A program made the position numbers and the translations under genes. This document shows positions 37,244 to 50,600 of a stretch of DNA of 64,000 nucleotides, piece after piece (the first letter of the stretch is position 1; each line of letters begins with the position of its first letter). The stretch is from NCBI RefSeq assembly GCF_020921035.1, contig NC_063156.1, forward strand, positions 25,902,283-25,966,282. Reading direction: 5' to 3'. The DNA is from Rhodamnia argentea. Lineage: Eukaryota; Streptophyta; Magnoliopsida; Myrtales; Myrtaceae. The notes beneath the pieces are model-generated. The model made no database searches and was not told where the DNA came from. It was given only the letters and a program-made list of their open reading frames with translations.

Positions 37244-40200
37244 CCTCTTGAATGTGTCGACAAAGGATGAAATGATAGAAAGGATGCATCAAAATTCTGC
37301 AGAGTGGGGCCGACAGGTATTCTATAAATTGGATACCTGTTCCCAAGACCCAATCCATCATAAACAAGCAGTAAAAGAATCAAGCAAGGCAGCAATTTTC
37401 GATGTATCATATTGTGACAGCAACAGAACATATTACCATGCAACACAAATCCAACTTGAAGGCGATAGATCGCAGCTTTTGTATCTTTTTAGTTCAGGAA
37501 ACTGAGATGCGAGAATTGAAACCTGAGGAACAGGGAAGAAAATAAGTGAAGCAAGGTAATGCCATGAAATTAGCTCATCCAATGGTATACAAACTTGCCT
37601 TGTCATAAAAAGGTTTGCGATGATGAGGCTGCTCTTGCTCCAAATACTCAAATATTAGCGTCCCAGAGGAATTGCCGACCTCCGCTTCATCGCTCGATGA
37701 ACTCACAAGAGGCTTCTCTCTTAATGTCAGTCTATTCATCTTCTGTGAGTTTGAATTAACAAGATTGTGTTGATTCCATGATGCATCAACAATACCTTTC
37801 CCTCTTCTTTCCACTTCACAGTCACTGCTGCCGGCACTACTTGTCTCTCTCGATGTCTCGGCATCACTGTCTTCACCCGTTCTCCTGCACATACAAAAAC
37901 ACTACTAAATGAATATGCAGCATAGGAAAGAACGGCACCAGAAGGTAAATTTTTTGATGAGATTTCCCATAGAATAAGCCTCCACAAATCTACTCTCTTT
38001 CGACCATTTGGTACATCAAAGAGATCAACTGTGCACAGCCAAGTCATGAAGCCCGGTCCATTGGATATCTAAAGGACACATTTACAAGGAATACAACATC
38101 CACATTTCCCCCAAAAACTTGCACTAATATTTTGCGAGTACGTGGCGCTTTGCAAACAATGCATTTGAACTTCGAAAGGATGAGCTCATCTACTTTATTG
38201 CTAACAATACATTGATAACTACTGAAAAGGAAGATTATGCTTATGTTGATGGACATATACATCAATGTAACAGAAGCAATATCGAACTTGTTCTTCACTT
38301 CTTGGCAACCCCAAAAAAAGAAATGAAACATGCTTTTGTCGCATGACAAAGGAAACTACCACTAAACAGTCTGCAAGCAGTTAAGCAAATGGCAAAAGAA
38401 AGCTCATTAGGAAATGTTTTAGCAATGCAGGGATGATTTTCATCAATTACTTCCAGAGGCAAGGTGTTCATTTGGAAGTCAAGTATAAGTATATAGCCAG
38501 CATGCTTTTGTTCCAATCTGTTTAAAAAGGAGCAGCGATGACAACTCATTCAGTCATTTTAAGCAGCAGGAATCTGACACTCCAATGAAGAAAAGGAATT
38601 TCTAGTTCAAACATGAATTTTGATGTCTCGACTTGGAATCTGCAGCACTGTTAAAAATCTGAAGCTTAAGCTAGGACATCCATGTTTTTTTGGTCGAATA
38701 GAACATCCAAGTTTATCATGCATAAAATGAGGATAACGGCTAATTATCCATGGGTGATAAGGATGGCAAGAGCCAAGTATACAGGGAGGAGTTAATGGAA
38801 GTTGGGTATTAAGGAGAATGTGGAAGAGATTGGCTCCATTCTCAGCCCTCATAATTTTCTCCGCTAGCGTTGCAAAGAGAAAATTAGGGCTCCTAAGAAT
38901 GTTCCAATACCTAATATCAATCACTAATAGGGTTGGAAATTATTCAGTTCAGAGAAGACACAAAGAAATGTGTCTGACTATAGAGCATCGCATATAAATT
39001 ATGACTCCTAAACCTCAATATAAGCAGAAAAGCTAGAAGTTGTACTTCCTAACATCCAGTACAAGAAAACGGGCAATTAAGCAAGTATTTTTTGGGTTTT
39101 CCTGTGTGTAAAATAGCTCATAAAAAGGAAACTTATTCATTATCTATGCAAACAACTCCTGTCTTACCATAATGTTAATATCTTCCGTTTCCTTATGTCA
39201 TCATTTTCTATACGAGCACCATTTAGTACTGTAGTTGCACCTTTCTGCTAAAAAAAAATTCAAATAAAACAATGCACCCACAAAGTAAATGCTGAAGCAA
39301 ACTGTGCTGAAAATGTGAGGCGGAGCATGCCAAGTGAGGTGGTGAAGATGAAGTGGGCAGACCGTGGTATCTTTTCAATCTTGCTAGAAGAGTTTTTGTT
39401 TCACTAGACTAAAGCTTGAAGGGGAGAAGCATGTGCAAAGAGACAGAAGACTTGACGCACACTGCACATGGGATGCAGGTCCTTTTGAATTTAACAGGCC
39501 TATGGGGCAGTGTCAACTGATTTTATTTTTTCGTAGGCCGAACGGATCCAATGACCCGCCCAAAAATTGATCTGGAATTATTCAGCTTGGCATAAGAGTT
39601 TTGGTTTCTATCATGCTTTCTAGACACCCCTAAAAGGAGCACGCTAGCATGTGAGACAGAAAAACAAATTCTTACCTAACGCTCCAGCTTTATCATGCAT
39701 GCATCTATACAATGCCATCATATTTCTTAGTCCTTAAGAATCATGTAAAGAACTGAACATGTAGTCCCTTTAGATTCATGAGGGGTATTATAAAGCCAAG
39801 TTTTGCCATTATTTTCCAAGAAAAGTGGCCATTATTTTCCGAGAAAAGTGATCATTACAGTGAAGAACCCCTACAAGAATCAATGGCCACCAAACCCAAA
39901 AAGTGGTACCTACAGCATCTTAGCCGAACCATGCCCAACAAAACAAACAGCAAACTTATATCACCAGAAAAGACACTAGAAAGCAGTGTCTGCCCTGCCT
40001 AATGAGGCATCAATAAATCAAGAACTCCGTGCTGAAAACTAAAGTGTGCACAGGATTATTCCCCTTCCATCCAAATACTAATGGTGATGATAACCAGCTT
40101 TTTGACCAGATTTCCTCTTACAATGGTTTAATCTATCTGCATAAGCATAATGCACCATCATTATAAAGTTTCAGTTCAATTGTTATATATGTCCCACATG

Positions 40201-43200
40201 TTTTTGCGGTTACTGGTGTTAGATTGCTTTTTGTATCAATCAGAGATCTTTATATTACTGAAGGATATAACAAGACATAGCTAGGCAAGCCTAACACAGC
40301 TTAAAGACTTAAAATTGACCTGAAGTTTAAGTAAAAAAAATGTTACAGCTTGCATTAAGGCTCAATAGCAGGACTTACATACATCTAACTCTTGGAAGAG
40401 CCCAAGGTGCAAGAGTCAAGTGCACCCGACGTGCTTCAAATAAAGAGCAAAAATTCATATCTAAGGGCATATGATAACATATAGCAATCACTATTACTCC
40501 TACGATTCCAACAGCGAGAAATTAAAGTCAGTACATGTACAAACTTTCAGTTTGCAAGAACCAGATAAAAGGAGCTCCGGCATGTATAGTAAATTCCACA
40601 AAAATGGAGCTTATGAGTTAGCTCCAAAGATTCCTCGCGCAAAACAACGATCTAGCTTTATAAGCGAGGATGCACGACAAGAAAGAACACGTGCAAGAAA
40701 GATAGCTATAACCATGAAAGAGAAGTACATAAAAAGATAATTGTAGAAACTACCTATGAAAACATGGAAAAGAACTTGACCGTGTGCAAGTAATGGCAGA
40801 GAAAATAGCAGGACCATGAAACCAGACAAGTCAGATTGGCATGAAATTTCTTTTGCCAACATAACTTACAACTAAGGTACAAGTGTCATGTTTCTTTAGC
40901 CAAAAAAAAAAAAAAACACGTCTCAAGAAGCGATAACTCTTCAATAATTTGACACCTTTTATGCCCAACAGACACATGGTAGAAGAGCTTCAAGATGCCA
41001 TCTTTGGAAAACCTATAATCAATGAATTTTTGTAGTTGCCATCTTTTTGCCCAAGGACTCAGTCAAAAAGAACAATTTGTTGAAAGACTGGACTTTTAGT
41101 TAATAATATTAAAACACCTATCCGAACAAAGCTTGTCACATTTTTTGTGAACCTTATGACAATGCTCCACTGCAGAACTGACCAAGAAGAGACAAAAGCC
41201 AAAATGAACTCGGTAACTTGATCCATATAGCATAGTGTGTTTCTTTCCAAATAATTGCTGAGCGAAAATAACTGATATGCAAGAAAGTGTTGAAACTAAA
41301 CAAAATGACCAAGAAGAGAATGGCAGATATTTTATTTCATACTAACGGACGTAGAGCTCCCACCATATTTACATAGAAAAGAAATGAGATAATGGAGTAA
41401 AGGTTTCTTGTATATCACTGGAAAAATCACACAAATGGTCCCGAACTTTGACCCAATGTGCAATATTGTCCCTAAATTTTTAATTTGTTCAATGCGGTCC
41501 CTAAACTTTAGCCCAACGCGCAATGTGGTCCTTGAACTTTTAATTTGTTCAATGTCGTCCCCGACTTCCGGTACATATTCAATCTAGTCCCTGGACTAGA
41601 TTCAATGTAGGGATATAATAATCTAGGAACTTGATTGAATATTTACAAAAGTTTAGGGATTACATTGAACAAATTAAAAGTTCAAGGATCACACTGAACA
41701 TTAAGCCTAAATGCAAGGATCATTTGTGCAATTATCCTTACATCATTCTAAAGTGAGGCAGGTACGAGTTTCACTACTCTAATGGGCACTGAAATCAAGT
41801 TCTTTGGTTTATCGCACAAGCCACTAGCCTTGTTCGCATGCCACTTAATTTCAAGGTCACCAAGCAAACACAAAAACACTTGGCCTGTGCTTACATCAAG
41901 TTTTACAATTGAAAGACTAATGTTAGATCCGACACGAGTTTTGGGTGAGCAATAAAGATGCTACAGTTGGGTGAAGGCAGTGGCAGTAGCTGACCTTGCA
42001 ACATATTAGAAGCACATATTTTTGGAAAGATGTAGGCAAATTAATGTCACTGTGTTAAACCACTACCAAGTGAAGCAAAAAGTATGAACGTTATCATTAG
42101 AGCCTTATGCAGGCAATCTAACACAAACCAAGCATAAGACATGACCTTACCTCGGTCTAAGGGGATCTATGTACAACTGAATACCAGATAATGATGGAAC
42201 ATAATACTGCTTCACAGGCTCATTCCCAGTCAACAGTAGAGGCACTCCAACTCCAAAGACGCTCCACTCTTTAAAAGATTCCCATAATTCCTCAAGTAAA
42301 TAATAAGGGAGTGGATCAGCTTCCCGTGTTCGCCAACGCCTCGATCTCAACTGTAGAGTATCGATCCACAAGACAAATAATACCCTTAATACTAACACAC
42401 AATAAAAGTCAAGCTACTGCAATAACGATTATACAGGGTTGCCAGATTGTGCACATTTGAATAAAGAAAATTGACATGCAATGGCAAAATCAAAGGTTAC
42501 ATGTATGTCAACGTGGAAGACAAACTCCCAGATAAACTTCGCAAAAATGTAGAACATCAGGCATGGTCCCATCAACCAGGGAAAAGATACGAATGAAAAA
42601 TCCAAGATTCCGTACTTGAACTAGGTTCTGAAACAACAAAAACGAATCATCACAACTTATGCTCAACACAGCATGTGATCTATGAGGAAAGCTTCAAAAT
42701 TGAAGCTGCTATCCTCCTTATTATACTGAACTTTCACTGCCTCAACCCAAGAAAACAAGATGAATAACAAAACAGCAAATCCCAACTTCAGTAAAATCAA
42801 AATTTCAGTGCCGCGATAAAGATAAGAGCATGTCAGAACACCCTCCACAAGCGACATTCTCTAAATTATCTCAGTAACCTAACAGAACACACCAATAAAC
42901 TCCACAATCAGCACACATCTCCAACAAGTGCCTACAACGATCGAAATCAGCACAACTACCACAATTGCCCCCAAACTCCCATACCTCAGGCAAGTACCGA
43001 GCCTGGACTGAGGGCGTGACGGAATCCATAAGACGATCCAAATTGGTCAAATTCGCAGTGCTGGGAGGCGAGGACGAGCAGACAGAGTTTGGCCGGGACA
43101 ATGCCGAGTCATCCGAGGAGTCGGCGCGGGCCTCCGCCTCGGCTGAGTCGACTCGGGACTGCTTCTGGAGCTGCTTCTGCAACTGCTGCTGCAGGAGGAG

Positions 43201-43290
43201 CTGCTGCTGGTGGCGCCGTACCGGCGGCGGGTTGTAGAACCGGCTATCCTGGCGGACCCGGGTCTCAGCGAAACGGCCGGAGTTGGACAT
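36895..43290 (-). CDS. DUF789 family protein
   Basis: Six exons on the minus strand: 43290-42985, 42350-42151, 37884-37599, 37522-37437, 37336-37245 and 37148-36895. They join in frame to 407 residues ending at TAA 36895-36897. Another ATG four codons upstream (43300-43302) is possible. The N-terminus is Gln- and Ser-rich (residues 28-75), probably disordered. DUF789 starts near residue 84 ([12 protein letters not shown]) and includes [72 protein letters not shown] and a final [10 protein letters not shown] with [10 protein letters not shown]. These are the conserved blocks of this plant family, whose molecular role is unknown. Intron 3 has a GC donor (AAG|GCAAGT); the others are GT-AG. Intron 2 is 4.27 kb and carries a MITE. 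Confidence 0.92.
37208..37241 (+). repeat. (GA)17 microsatellite at a DUF789 splice donor
   Basis: In the gene's orientation it reads as a CT run that starts three bases after the GT of intron 5 (donor at 37244-37243). Confidence 0.9.
41420..41737. mobile_element. MITE in DUF789 intron 2, family B
   Basis: The left end 'ggaaaaatcacacaaatggt' and the complement of the right end 'ggataattgcacaaatgatc' are inverted repeats. Inside, the phrase 'ttttaatttgttcaatg' recurs and is mirrored by 'cattgaacaaattaaaagtt'. It is non-coding. The same family is found at 57916-58642. Confidence 0.65.
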
Positions 43291-43364
43291 CACGGCAATC
43301 ACGGCGCGAGAATCAGGCGAGACTTGAGCCGATGTAAGCAGATTGCACGCACAAATCGAAGTAA

Positions 43365-43373
43365 TTAGGGTTT
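43365..43373 (-). promoter_or_regulatory. telo-box-like motif upstream of DUF789
   Basis: AAACCCTAA on the gene's strand, about 75 bases before the start codon. Telo-boxes are frequent in plant promoters of growth-related genes. A second similar stretch lies near 43404. The functional role is inferred only. Confidence 0.3.
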
Positions 43374-43524
43374 AAAACAAGAAAAAATTGGGGCGGGCGT
43401 GAAAGGGTTTAGGGGTTTGGGATTCAGCGCCAGGGTATTTTACCAACTTATCAAAGTTTCGATTTTGATGGGAGGGAAAGGAGAGAGAAAGAAAGTTTGA
43501 ATGAGAGAAAGAGGGTGCGTGTCA

Positions 43525-46500
43525 GAGAAGAAGAAGAAGAGCGAGATGAGGCCGGTTGCTTGCGTAGGCGGGTGCTTCTTTCGACTGCGTCCGAGTTTTC
43601 GAAGGGCTTTTTGGTCCGGCAATTGGAGGACAGAGTGAAAGAGAGTGAAGGACACTCGGAGAATGGAGAGAGATTAGACGAAGGAAGAAGAAGGTTTTGT
43701 TGCTTCCGTTGTTCATTTTATGTTTTCTTTCTTCTTTTCCTTTCCATTTTTCCTTAAGGATTTTGGGAAATTAAATTTTAACGAATTTTGCCAGTACTCG
43801 CCAACTCTTGAGTTCACTTTAATTCGTGGCTCCGCTTTGGCTTTGGGAACACGACGGTCGCAAGTCGTGTGGGAGTTGGCGAGTCCGAATCGGCAAACAT
43901 GTTGCCCCCCTTATTTCGAAATCGACCCAAGTGATCTTAACTCGTGTCCCAATTTTCCTTCATCCTGTCTTGTCCGTGAACGTTTTCTCAAATTGATATT
44001 GAGATCTTGTATGTATGTGATTCACCGTTCGTGATTGCCCACGTAGCCAATCTGCACCATGCAAATCCACGTTTGACTAAAGAAAATAAATCCACGTTTG
44101 AGCATTCAAATCAATATAATTAAAGACTCGCACGTGCATTGCCCTTAACCAATGGGCACGTGAGTTGATGGCCCGAATCGGTCCATCGCTTCCTCTCCTC
44201 CACATTCTTCGTGAGAGAATGATTTCATCGAAATAAGCGATTGTAAAACTCCATTTGTTTCGTGAAAAATCAAAAAATGAGGGCTCATATTACTTAAAAT
44301 AACCGGTCGATGACAGTTTTTTTTACTACTGACAGTAATTTATATCTAAATGTTTTCATACACGATGAAAGTACTTTTGGTTCATTCATTTTTATAAGAG
44401 ATACAGACAAATATTTTTAGGAAAATATTTTGTAAAATATTCATTTTTCATGAAATGAACAGAGCCTAAGATGCAAAATAACTTTTTTCCCTTTTTCCCC
44501 CTCCACTGGGACAGCAAGCCAATTCCTTTTGTCTTTTGAGCTGAGATCCTTCGTAGATAGTTCGGCCTCAGGCGTCAGGCCTAATCCCTAAATAGAAGAC
44601 AGATCGCGTTTTCGTCCGATCATCCCTTGACCGGTAAGATACGGCCATGGATATCATTCGCATTCAACTTCATTTAATTTTGCACGCGAGTAATATCCAC
44701 GATTTATACCTTACCAATTGGAAAGAAGGGTTGTAGATAAATATTGTATTCTATAAGATAATTGCTTGTTTTTGGCGTCAGTTAATTCGTCTGGACGTAC
44801 AGCTTGAAATTGTCTTCACCGGAGGAGTTCTCCGGATTGTAGATGATACGGATCATGGTATGCTTTGAAGTTCGTCGCCTGAGTCCTCTTTCTGCAGCCT
44901 CCCTTTCTCCCTTCCCCTATCCCCTTTTGTTTCCATCCTTTTGTGTGCGTGAATAAATTATGCAGCTAATCTTGAGTGAACCTGAAGATAAGCTCGGCCA
45001 TTCATCTAGTCAACGCCCACCAAGAAATATGTTCATGGTGTGACTCCACAATATCTCCGAGATTGGGCGCTCTACTTTCTCTGATTTAAATTTAGGTCAA
45101 GATTTGAGAGTTTTATTCTATCGAACTAAATCTAGTTATAAATATGGGAGTTTCATACATATATTTTGATATGTGTTCTTTCAATATATTAATGTTGGAG
45201 TTGATGGTGACGGGGACATTGAATCTAGACGCGCGCCACAAACTGTTGCAAATGAAGTGGGAGATCTCGGCGTTTACTCATCACTGAATGTGGTGATCGG
45301 CTGTCAAAGTTTTACGGTAATAAATATTTTCCGGAGGGATGAGTGTGCTTCAAGTTGCAAGACTATGTTTTGATATTTGCTTCGTTATACAGTTATTTGG
45401 AATTTGCTAGACTTGAAAAATATAACTCTCGAGTATTAATTTCTTATCGAGGAATGCCAAGGCTTGATGGACATCTAAATGAAATCTAGGTTGTTTTAGG
45501 AAACTCCTATTTAAGACTCTGCCGGAAGTGCTAAAACAGGAGACTCCTATTTTAGGAATCCCGTGAAGTTAATGTGATCTACAAAGTTCCCGATTTGTAA
45601 TCCTGCGTAATCCAAAGGAAATGTCGCCAATTGGTAATGACAATGGTTCAAGAAATTCCATGACGTCGAGTTCAAATTCCTATCCTGCAAAGAGAAAGAG
45701 AGAGAGAGAGAATGTAGAAGTTAAAAAAAAAACTCTAATTGGGCCAACAACATCTGAAGTCAGATTCTCTATTGGGCCAGGCTAGCACAAAATAAGATCG
45801 CAGCCCAAGATTGAACGTGCTAATTACTCTTCTTAACTATGGATCGGGCCTCGGTCCCTAAACTTCTAGAATAATCTTACTTACATGTTACATTTACTTT
45901 CTTCTTAAAAATGTACACGCGAATCAATGTGCCAGTACTTATATATTGTAAATTTCACGTGCTCTTGGAGGGAAAAAATAAATAAATCAAAATGCAAGTG
46001 CTCCAAGCTAAGGGGTTGGACAGTATGGTGGCAATGTAGATTAATATAGATAAACAGATCTATCGTGATATGAGATCGCGATTTTACAACGAAGGTCATT
46101 GATATTGAATTGGATTTAAGGTAGCATGACTTAAAAAACTGTGTGCCATCTGCCAGCTTATTCTTTTGTTTGACTATGGTATATTTGAGCTGCATTACCG
46201 ACATATTTCTGTTTCGCCGGAATTTATCTTCAACGAAATTCGTTCTTCAGCTCTTTATTAAGGAGGATAGGACCCTTGAGCCAACTCTGGATAGAAATAT
46301 CAAAAGCAAATGAACAACAACCAATTCAAGTCGAACAAAAATGTACAGACGTGAATTGTATCGAAATTTACTAGACGATAGGATTTGGCGATACAAACTT
46401 GATAAAATAACGAATTGTTAACTAATATGCTAGAATTTAATCGACGACACAGTCTGAGAACACGAAAGCACCATTCCGAAATTTAATTGATGACGCAAAT

Positions 46501-47600
46501 ATGATAGTTAAAACTAAGAAAGATAAAGTGCAAGACATAAAAATAAAGATCAAAGTAAATTCTTGATTCGTTTGAGGGCTCCGAAGATTACGACGTGGCT
46601 ATTTAAAGCCTACAATCGACGATTATTGATGGAGGTTACAAGAGGAGATTACAAATGGAGGTTAAAAACGTACGTTACAAATAGATATTATAAAAGGGAA
46701 GATATCATAGAGGTTACAAATGGTTATGGACGGTTTCTTCCACTCCATTATTTTGACGGTTTGCTTGACTCCACTATCTTGACGCTTCTTTTATTTCACT
46801 ACGTTTTTTTTTTTTTGTCCCACCTTTGTTTTACTACGTTGACGATTGCATACGAGATCGTAGACTCTAATTTTTCTCGATTCCTTTAAGTCGTAAATTC
46901 ATCACATTGTCGATAATTCCATTCTTTCATGACCAAATTCTACTATCATCGATTGAGTTTATCACATGCCCATAATAATAGAAAATCAATATTTTTTTTT
47001 GTGCGAACAATTCCAAAATGTGAACACTATTGTTCATGATATAGACATACTTCATCAATTTGATATAATTTGAAATACATGTCACGCGCTCCATCAAAAT
47101 ATGTAGAGATTAGTTGATTAGACATATCTATTGATCCTTTTCCCCTATCATCGCGCCTTCATTGAGTAGTTTACGAGTGGGCTCGAGACTCGAGCCTGGT
47201 TAGCTCGAATAAAATCGACCGAGTCAGCACCTTTTCAAATTTTCAAAACTAATTGGCACATACCAGTACTTCGCGCGGCTAATCAAAGTCGAGCCAGTAA
47301 GAGACATAAGAGCAATCAATCATATTTCAACAATGCTTACTTACATTTCAACTTCCAAATCCTCAAATCACACGGGCTAAATAGAAGACGACGGTTCCAT
47401 GGAAGACTAACATAACAAAAGGCTACGGCTAATAAATTTGTTTATTAGGAAAGTAACAAAGTTCGCTAGCAAAAGAAAAAAAAAAGGAAAGAAAGTCGAC
47501 ACCCCAAGTGAATCCCTTATACCCATCGCAGTCAGCGCATGCAAGGATGCAACACGGAAGAATAGGCCGGTATATAACGTTAGCGGCGGTTTTTGAAGCA
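43525..47600 (+). repeat. Tandem duplication, copy 1 (adjoins the DUF789 5' end)
   Basis: From 'tgcgtaggcgggtgcttctt' onwards this 4.1 kb matches 47605-51275 in order. Shared landmarks are 'cttccgttgttcattttatg' (43698 and 47781), 'gatatcattcgcattca' (44650 and 48770), 'aagttcccgatttgtaatcc' (45584 and 50014) and 'gtgggctcgagact' (47176 and 51041). Copy 1 contains about 1 kb (45970-47010) with no match in copy 2. It starts in the probable leader of the DUF789 gene. No coding region is conserved. Each copy also holds a MITE-like piece with 'cgtttgtttcgt' type ends. Confidence 0.85.
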
Positions 47601-47604
47601 CGGT

Positions 47605-50600
47605 GGAGTGAGAGAGGGCGTCTCATGAGACTGTGCTTGCGTAGGCTGCTGCTGCATTTGACTGCGTGCGAGCTTTAGAGGGGCTTTTTGGTGCGGGATT
47701 TGGAGGACAAGAACGAGAGATAGTGAAGAAGACTCGGAGAAGAGAGAGAGACGACGGAAGAAGAAAAGGGGGATTTTGTAGCTTCCGTTGTTCATTTTAT
47801 GTCTTCTTTCTTCTTCTCCTTTCGATTTTTTTAAGGATTAGGGAAATTGAATTTTTAACAAATTTTACCGGTACTCGTGACTCTTGCGTTCAGTATAATT
47901 CGTGGCTCTCGCTTTGGCTTTGGGAACATGGCAGTCAGCGAGCCGTGTGGAGTTGGTGGGTTCGAATTTGCAAACCGTTGGTCCCCCTTATTTAGAAATC
48001 GATCCACTCAACCTTAACTTGTATCCCAATTTCCCTTGACCCGTCTTGTTCGTGAGTGTTTTCTCAAATTGATATTAAGATCTTGTATGTACGTGATTCG
48101 TGATTTGTGATTACCCATGCAGCCAATTTGCGCCACTCAAATCCACATTTTATCATTCAAATTAATAATCAAGGACTTGCGTATGCATTGCCCTGTCCAA
48201 CCGACGGAGACATGAGCTGATGGCCCAAACCCGCCCCATCACTTCCTCTCCTCCGCATTCTTCGTGAGAGAATGGTTTCGCCAAAAGAAATGATCGTAAG
48301 GTTCCGTTTGTTTCGTAAAAAAATTAATGATTTAAAAAAAATTAAAAAATGATGGCTAAACATTTTTTTTATAGGCGATGAAAGTAATTTTGGTTCGTCT
48401 AGAAATTATTGTCTAAACATTTGAAATTACCAGTCGATGAGATTTTTTTTTTTTACTATCGACAGAAATTATTGTCTAAACATTTTCATAGGCGATGAAA
48501 GTAATTTTGGTTTATTCATTTTTGTGAGCAATACAGACGATCATCTTTACGAAAATATTTTTAAAATCATTAGTTTTTCGCGAAACGAACGAAACCTAAG
48601 ATGCAGAGTAACTTTCCCCCTTTCCCCCTCCACCGGGAAAGCAAGCCAATTCCTTTTGTCTTTTGAGGTGAGATCTTTGATAGATAGTTCAGCCTCACGC
48701 CTAATCCTTAATTACAAGACAGATCGTGTTTTCCTCCGAGCATCCTTTGGCTGGTGAGATACCGCCATGGATATCATTCGCATTCATTTGCATTTAATTT
48801 TGTACGCAAGTGATATCCACGATTTCTATCTTATCAAATTGGAAAGAAGGGTCGTAGAAAAATATTGCCTTCTATAAGATAATTGCTCGTTTTCAGCGCG
48901 AGTTAATTCGTCTAGACGCGGGGCTTGAAATTGTCTTTATCGGAAGAGTTCTCCAGTTTATAAATGAAACAGATCATAGCATGCTTTGAAGCTGTTGCCC
49001 GAGTCGTCTTTCTGCAGAGCCTTCTTTAAGGGAGAGCCCTCCTCTCTCTCTCCCCTAAATTTTTTTTTTTTTTTTTTCAATCTCCCTCTTTTGAAGCTTT
49101 CCTTTGTGTGCGTGAGTAAATTCTGCAATTGATCTTGGATGAATATGGAAATCAGCTAAGTCATTTATTTAGTCGACAGCTACTGAAGAGGATGTTCGTG
49201 ACATGACTCCACAATATTTGCAAGATCAACCACTCTCCTCTCCTAATTTAGATTGAGGTCAAGATTTGGAGCTTTTACTTTATCTAGCTAAATCTACATA
49301 TAAATATGGTTGTTCCGTATGTTGAAGTTGTTATCTCACATCACTTGACAACATGTCATATATGTTCTTTATATTCACATAGTCTCCCTCCACTTATCAT
49401 ATTAAGTTTTTGGGTTGCGATGGTGATGGACACGCTAAATCTAGATACGCACCACGGGTCATTGCAAATAAATTGGGAGATGTCTCTGAGACAAAATGAT
49501 TTGATCAATGGAGGTGGCGACGGTACCAAATCTGAGGATTATTCCAATTTGATTAACTGGTATTAATCCTGTCCGCCATTTCTCTCATAGGTTTTGCAAC
49601 ATGAATGCAATCAACTCTTTCGAGTACGATATCATATTTTCCTGTAGTGTACTTATGTAACAGTTTTTGAATGTAACCATTTGAATTTCCCTTTTAATCT
49701 ATGCCGCATCATTAGATGGTTATTTCATGGAAAAGATCCCGTCCATTTCATTACCTAGCAATGAGAAACTCAATAAGTTTCCCCGACATAATGAATTGCA
49801 CGTGCAAATAAATATTATCGAGGTCTATAAAATTATAATAACAGTTTCTCTATGCGTATGGATATATTTAGACATCATAAAAGATTGATGCTTGTGGCTT
49901 AAATACGAACATCTTATACAGCAATGCCAAGGCTCGATGGGCATCTAAATGAAATCCAGGTTGTTTTAGGAAACAACTATTTTAGGAATTCCTCGAAGTT
50001 AATGTGATCTACAAAGTTCCCGATTTGTAATCCTGCGTAATCTAAAGGAATTGAAGCCAATTGGTACAGACAATGGTTCAAGAAATTTCTTCGAGTTCAA
50101 ATTCCTATCCTGCAAAAGAGAGAGAGAGAGAGAAAATAAAAAAAATGTAGAAGTTAAAAAAAAAACTCCAATTGGGCCAACAACATCTGAAGTCAGATTC
50201 TCCATTGGGCCGGGCTAGCGCAAAATAAGATCGCAGTCTAAGATTGAACGTGCTAATTACTCTTCTTGAGCATGGATCGGGCCTCTATTCGGCTCAAATT
50301 TAGGCCCGATTGGGAGCTGAAGGAAGGATTGTTACTCTCAGGGCCTGTATGGTAACGTTTTGTTCCTGGGAACATATTTGGAACGTAAACGCGTTTGGCA
50401 AGTACAAAAAAAAAAAATACTTTTTTCACCAAAAGGAATGATCTAAATCAGGCAGCCGGCGGCAACGGTGGCGGCTGGCAAGTACAAAAAAAAAAAATAC
50501 TTTTTTCATCAAAAGGAAGGATCTATAATCGGCCACCGGTGGCGGCCGCTTCAACTCCTCGCCGACGATGGTGAGCGAGGGTAGCTTGCACAAGCTCGCC

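Noticed and set aside
45600..45690. tRNA-derived SINE head (A-box and B-box-like 'ccaattggta' and 'gagttcaaattcc')
   Set aside because: It occurs in both duplication copies but nowhere else that I noticed. The spacing and flanks do not show a SINE tail, so the match may be chance.
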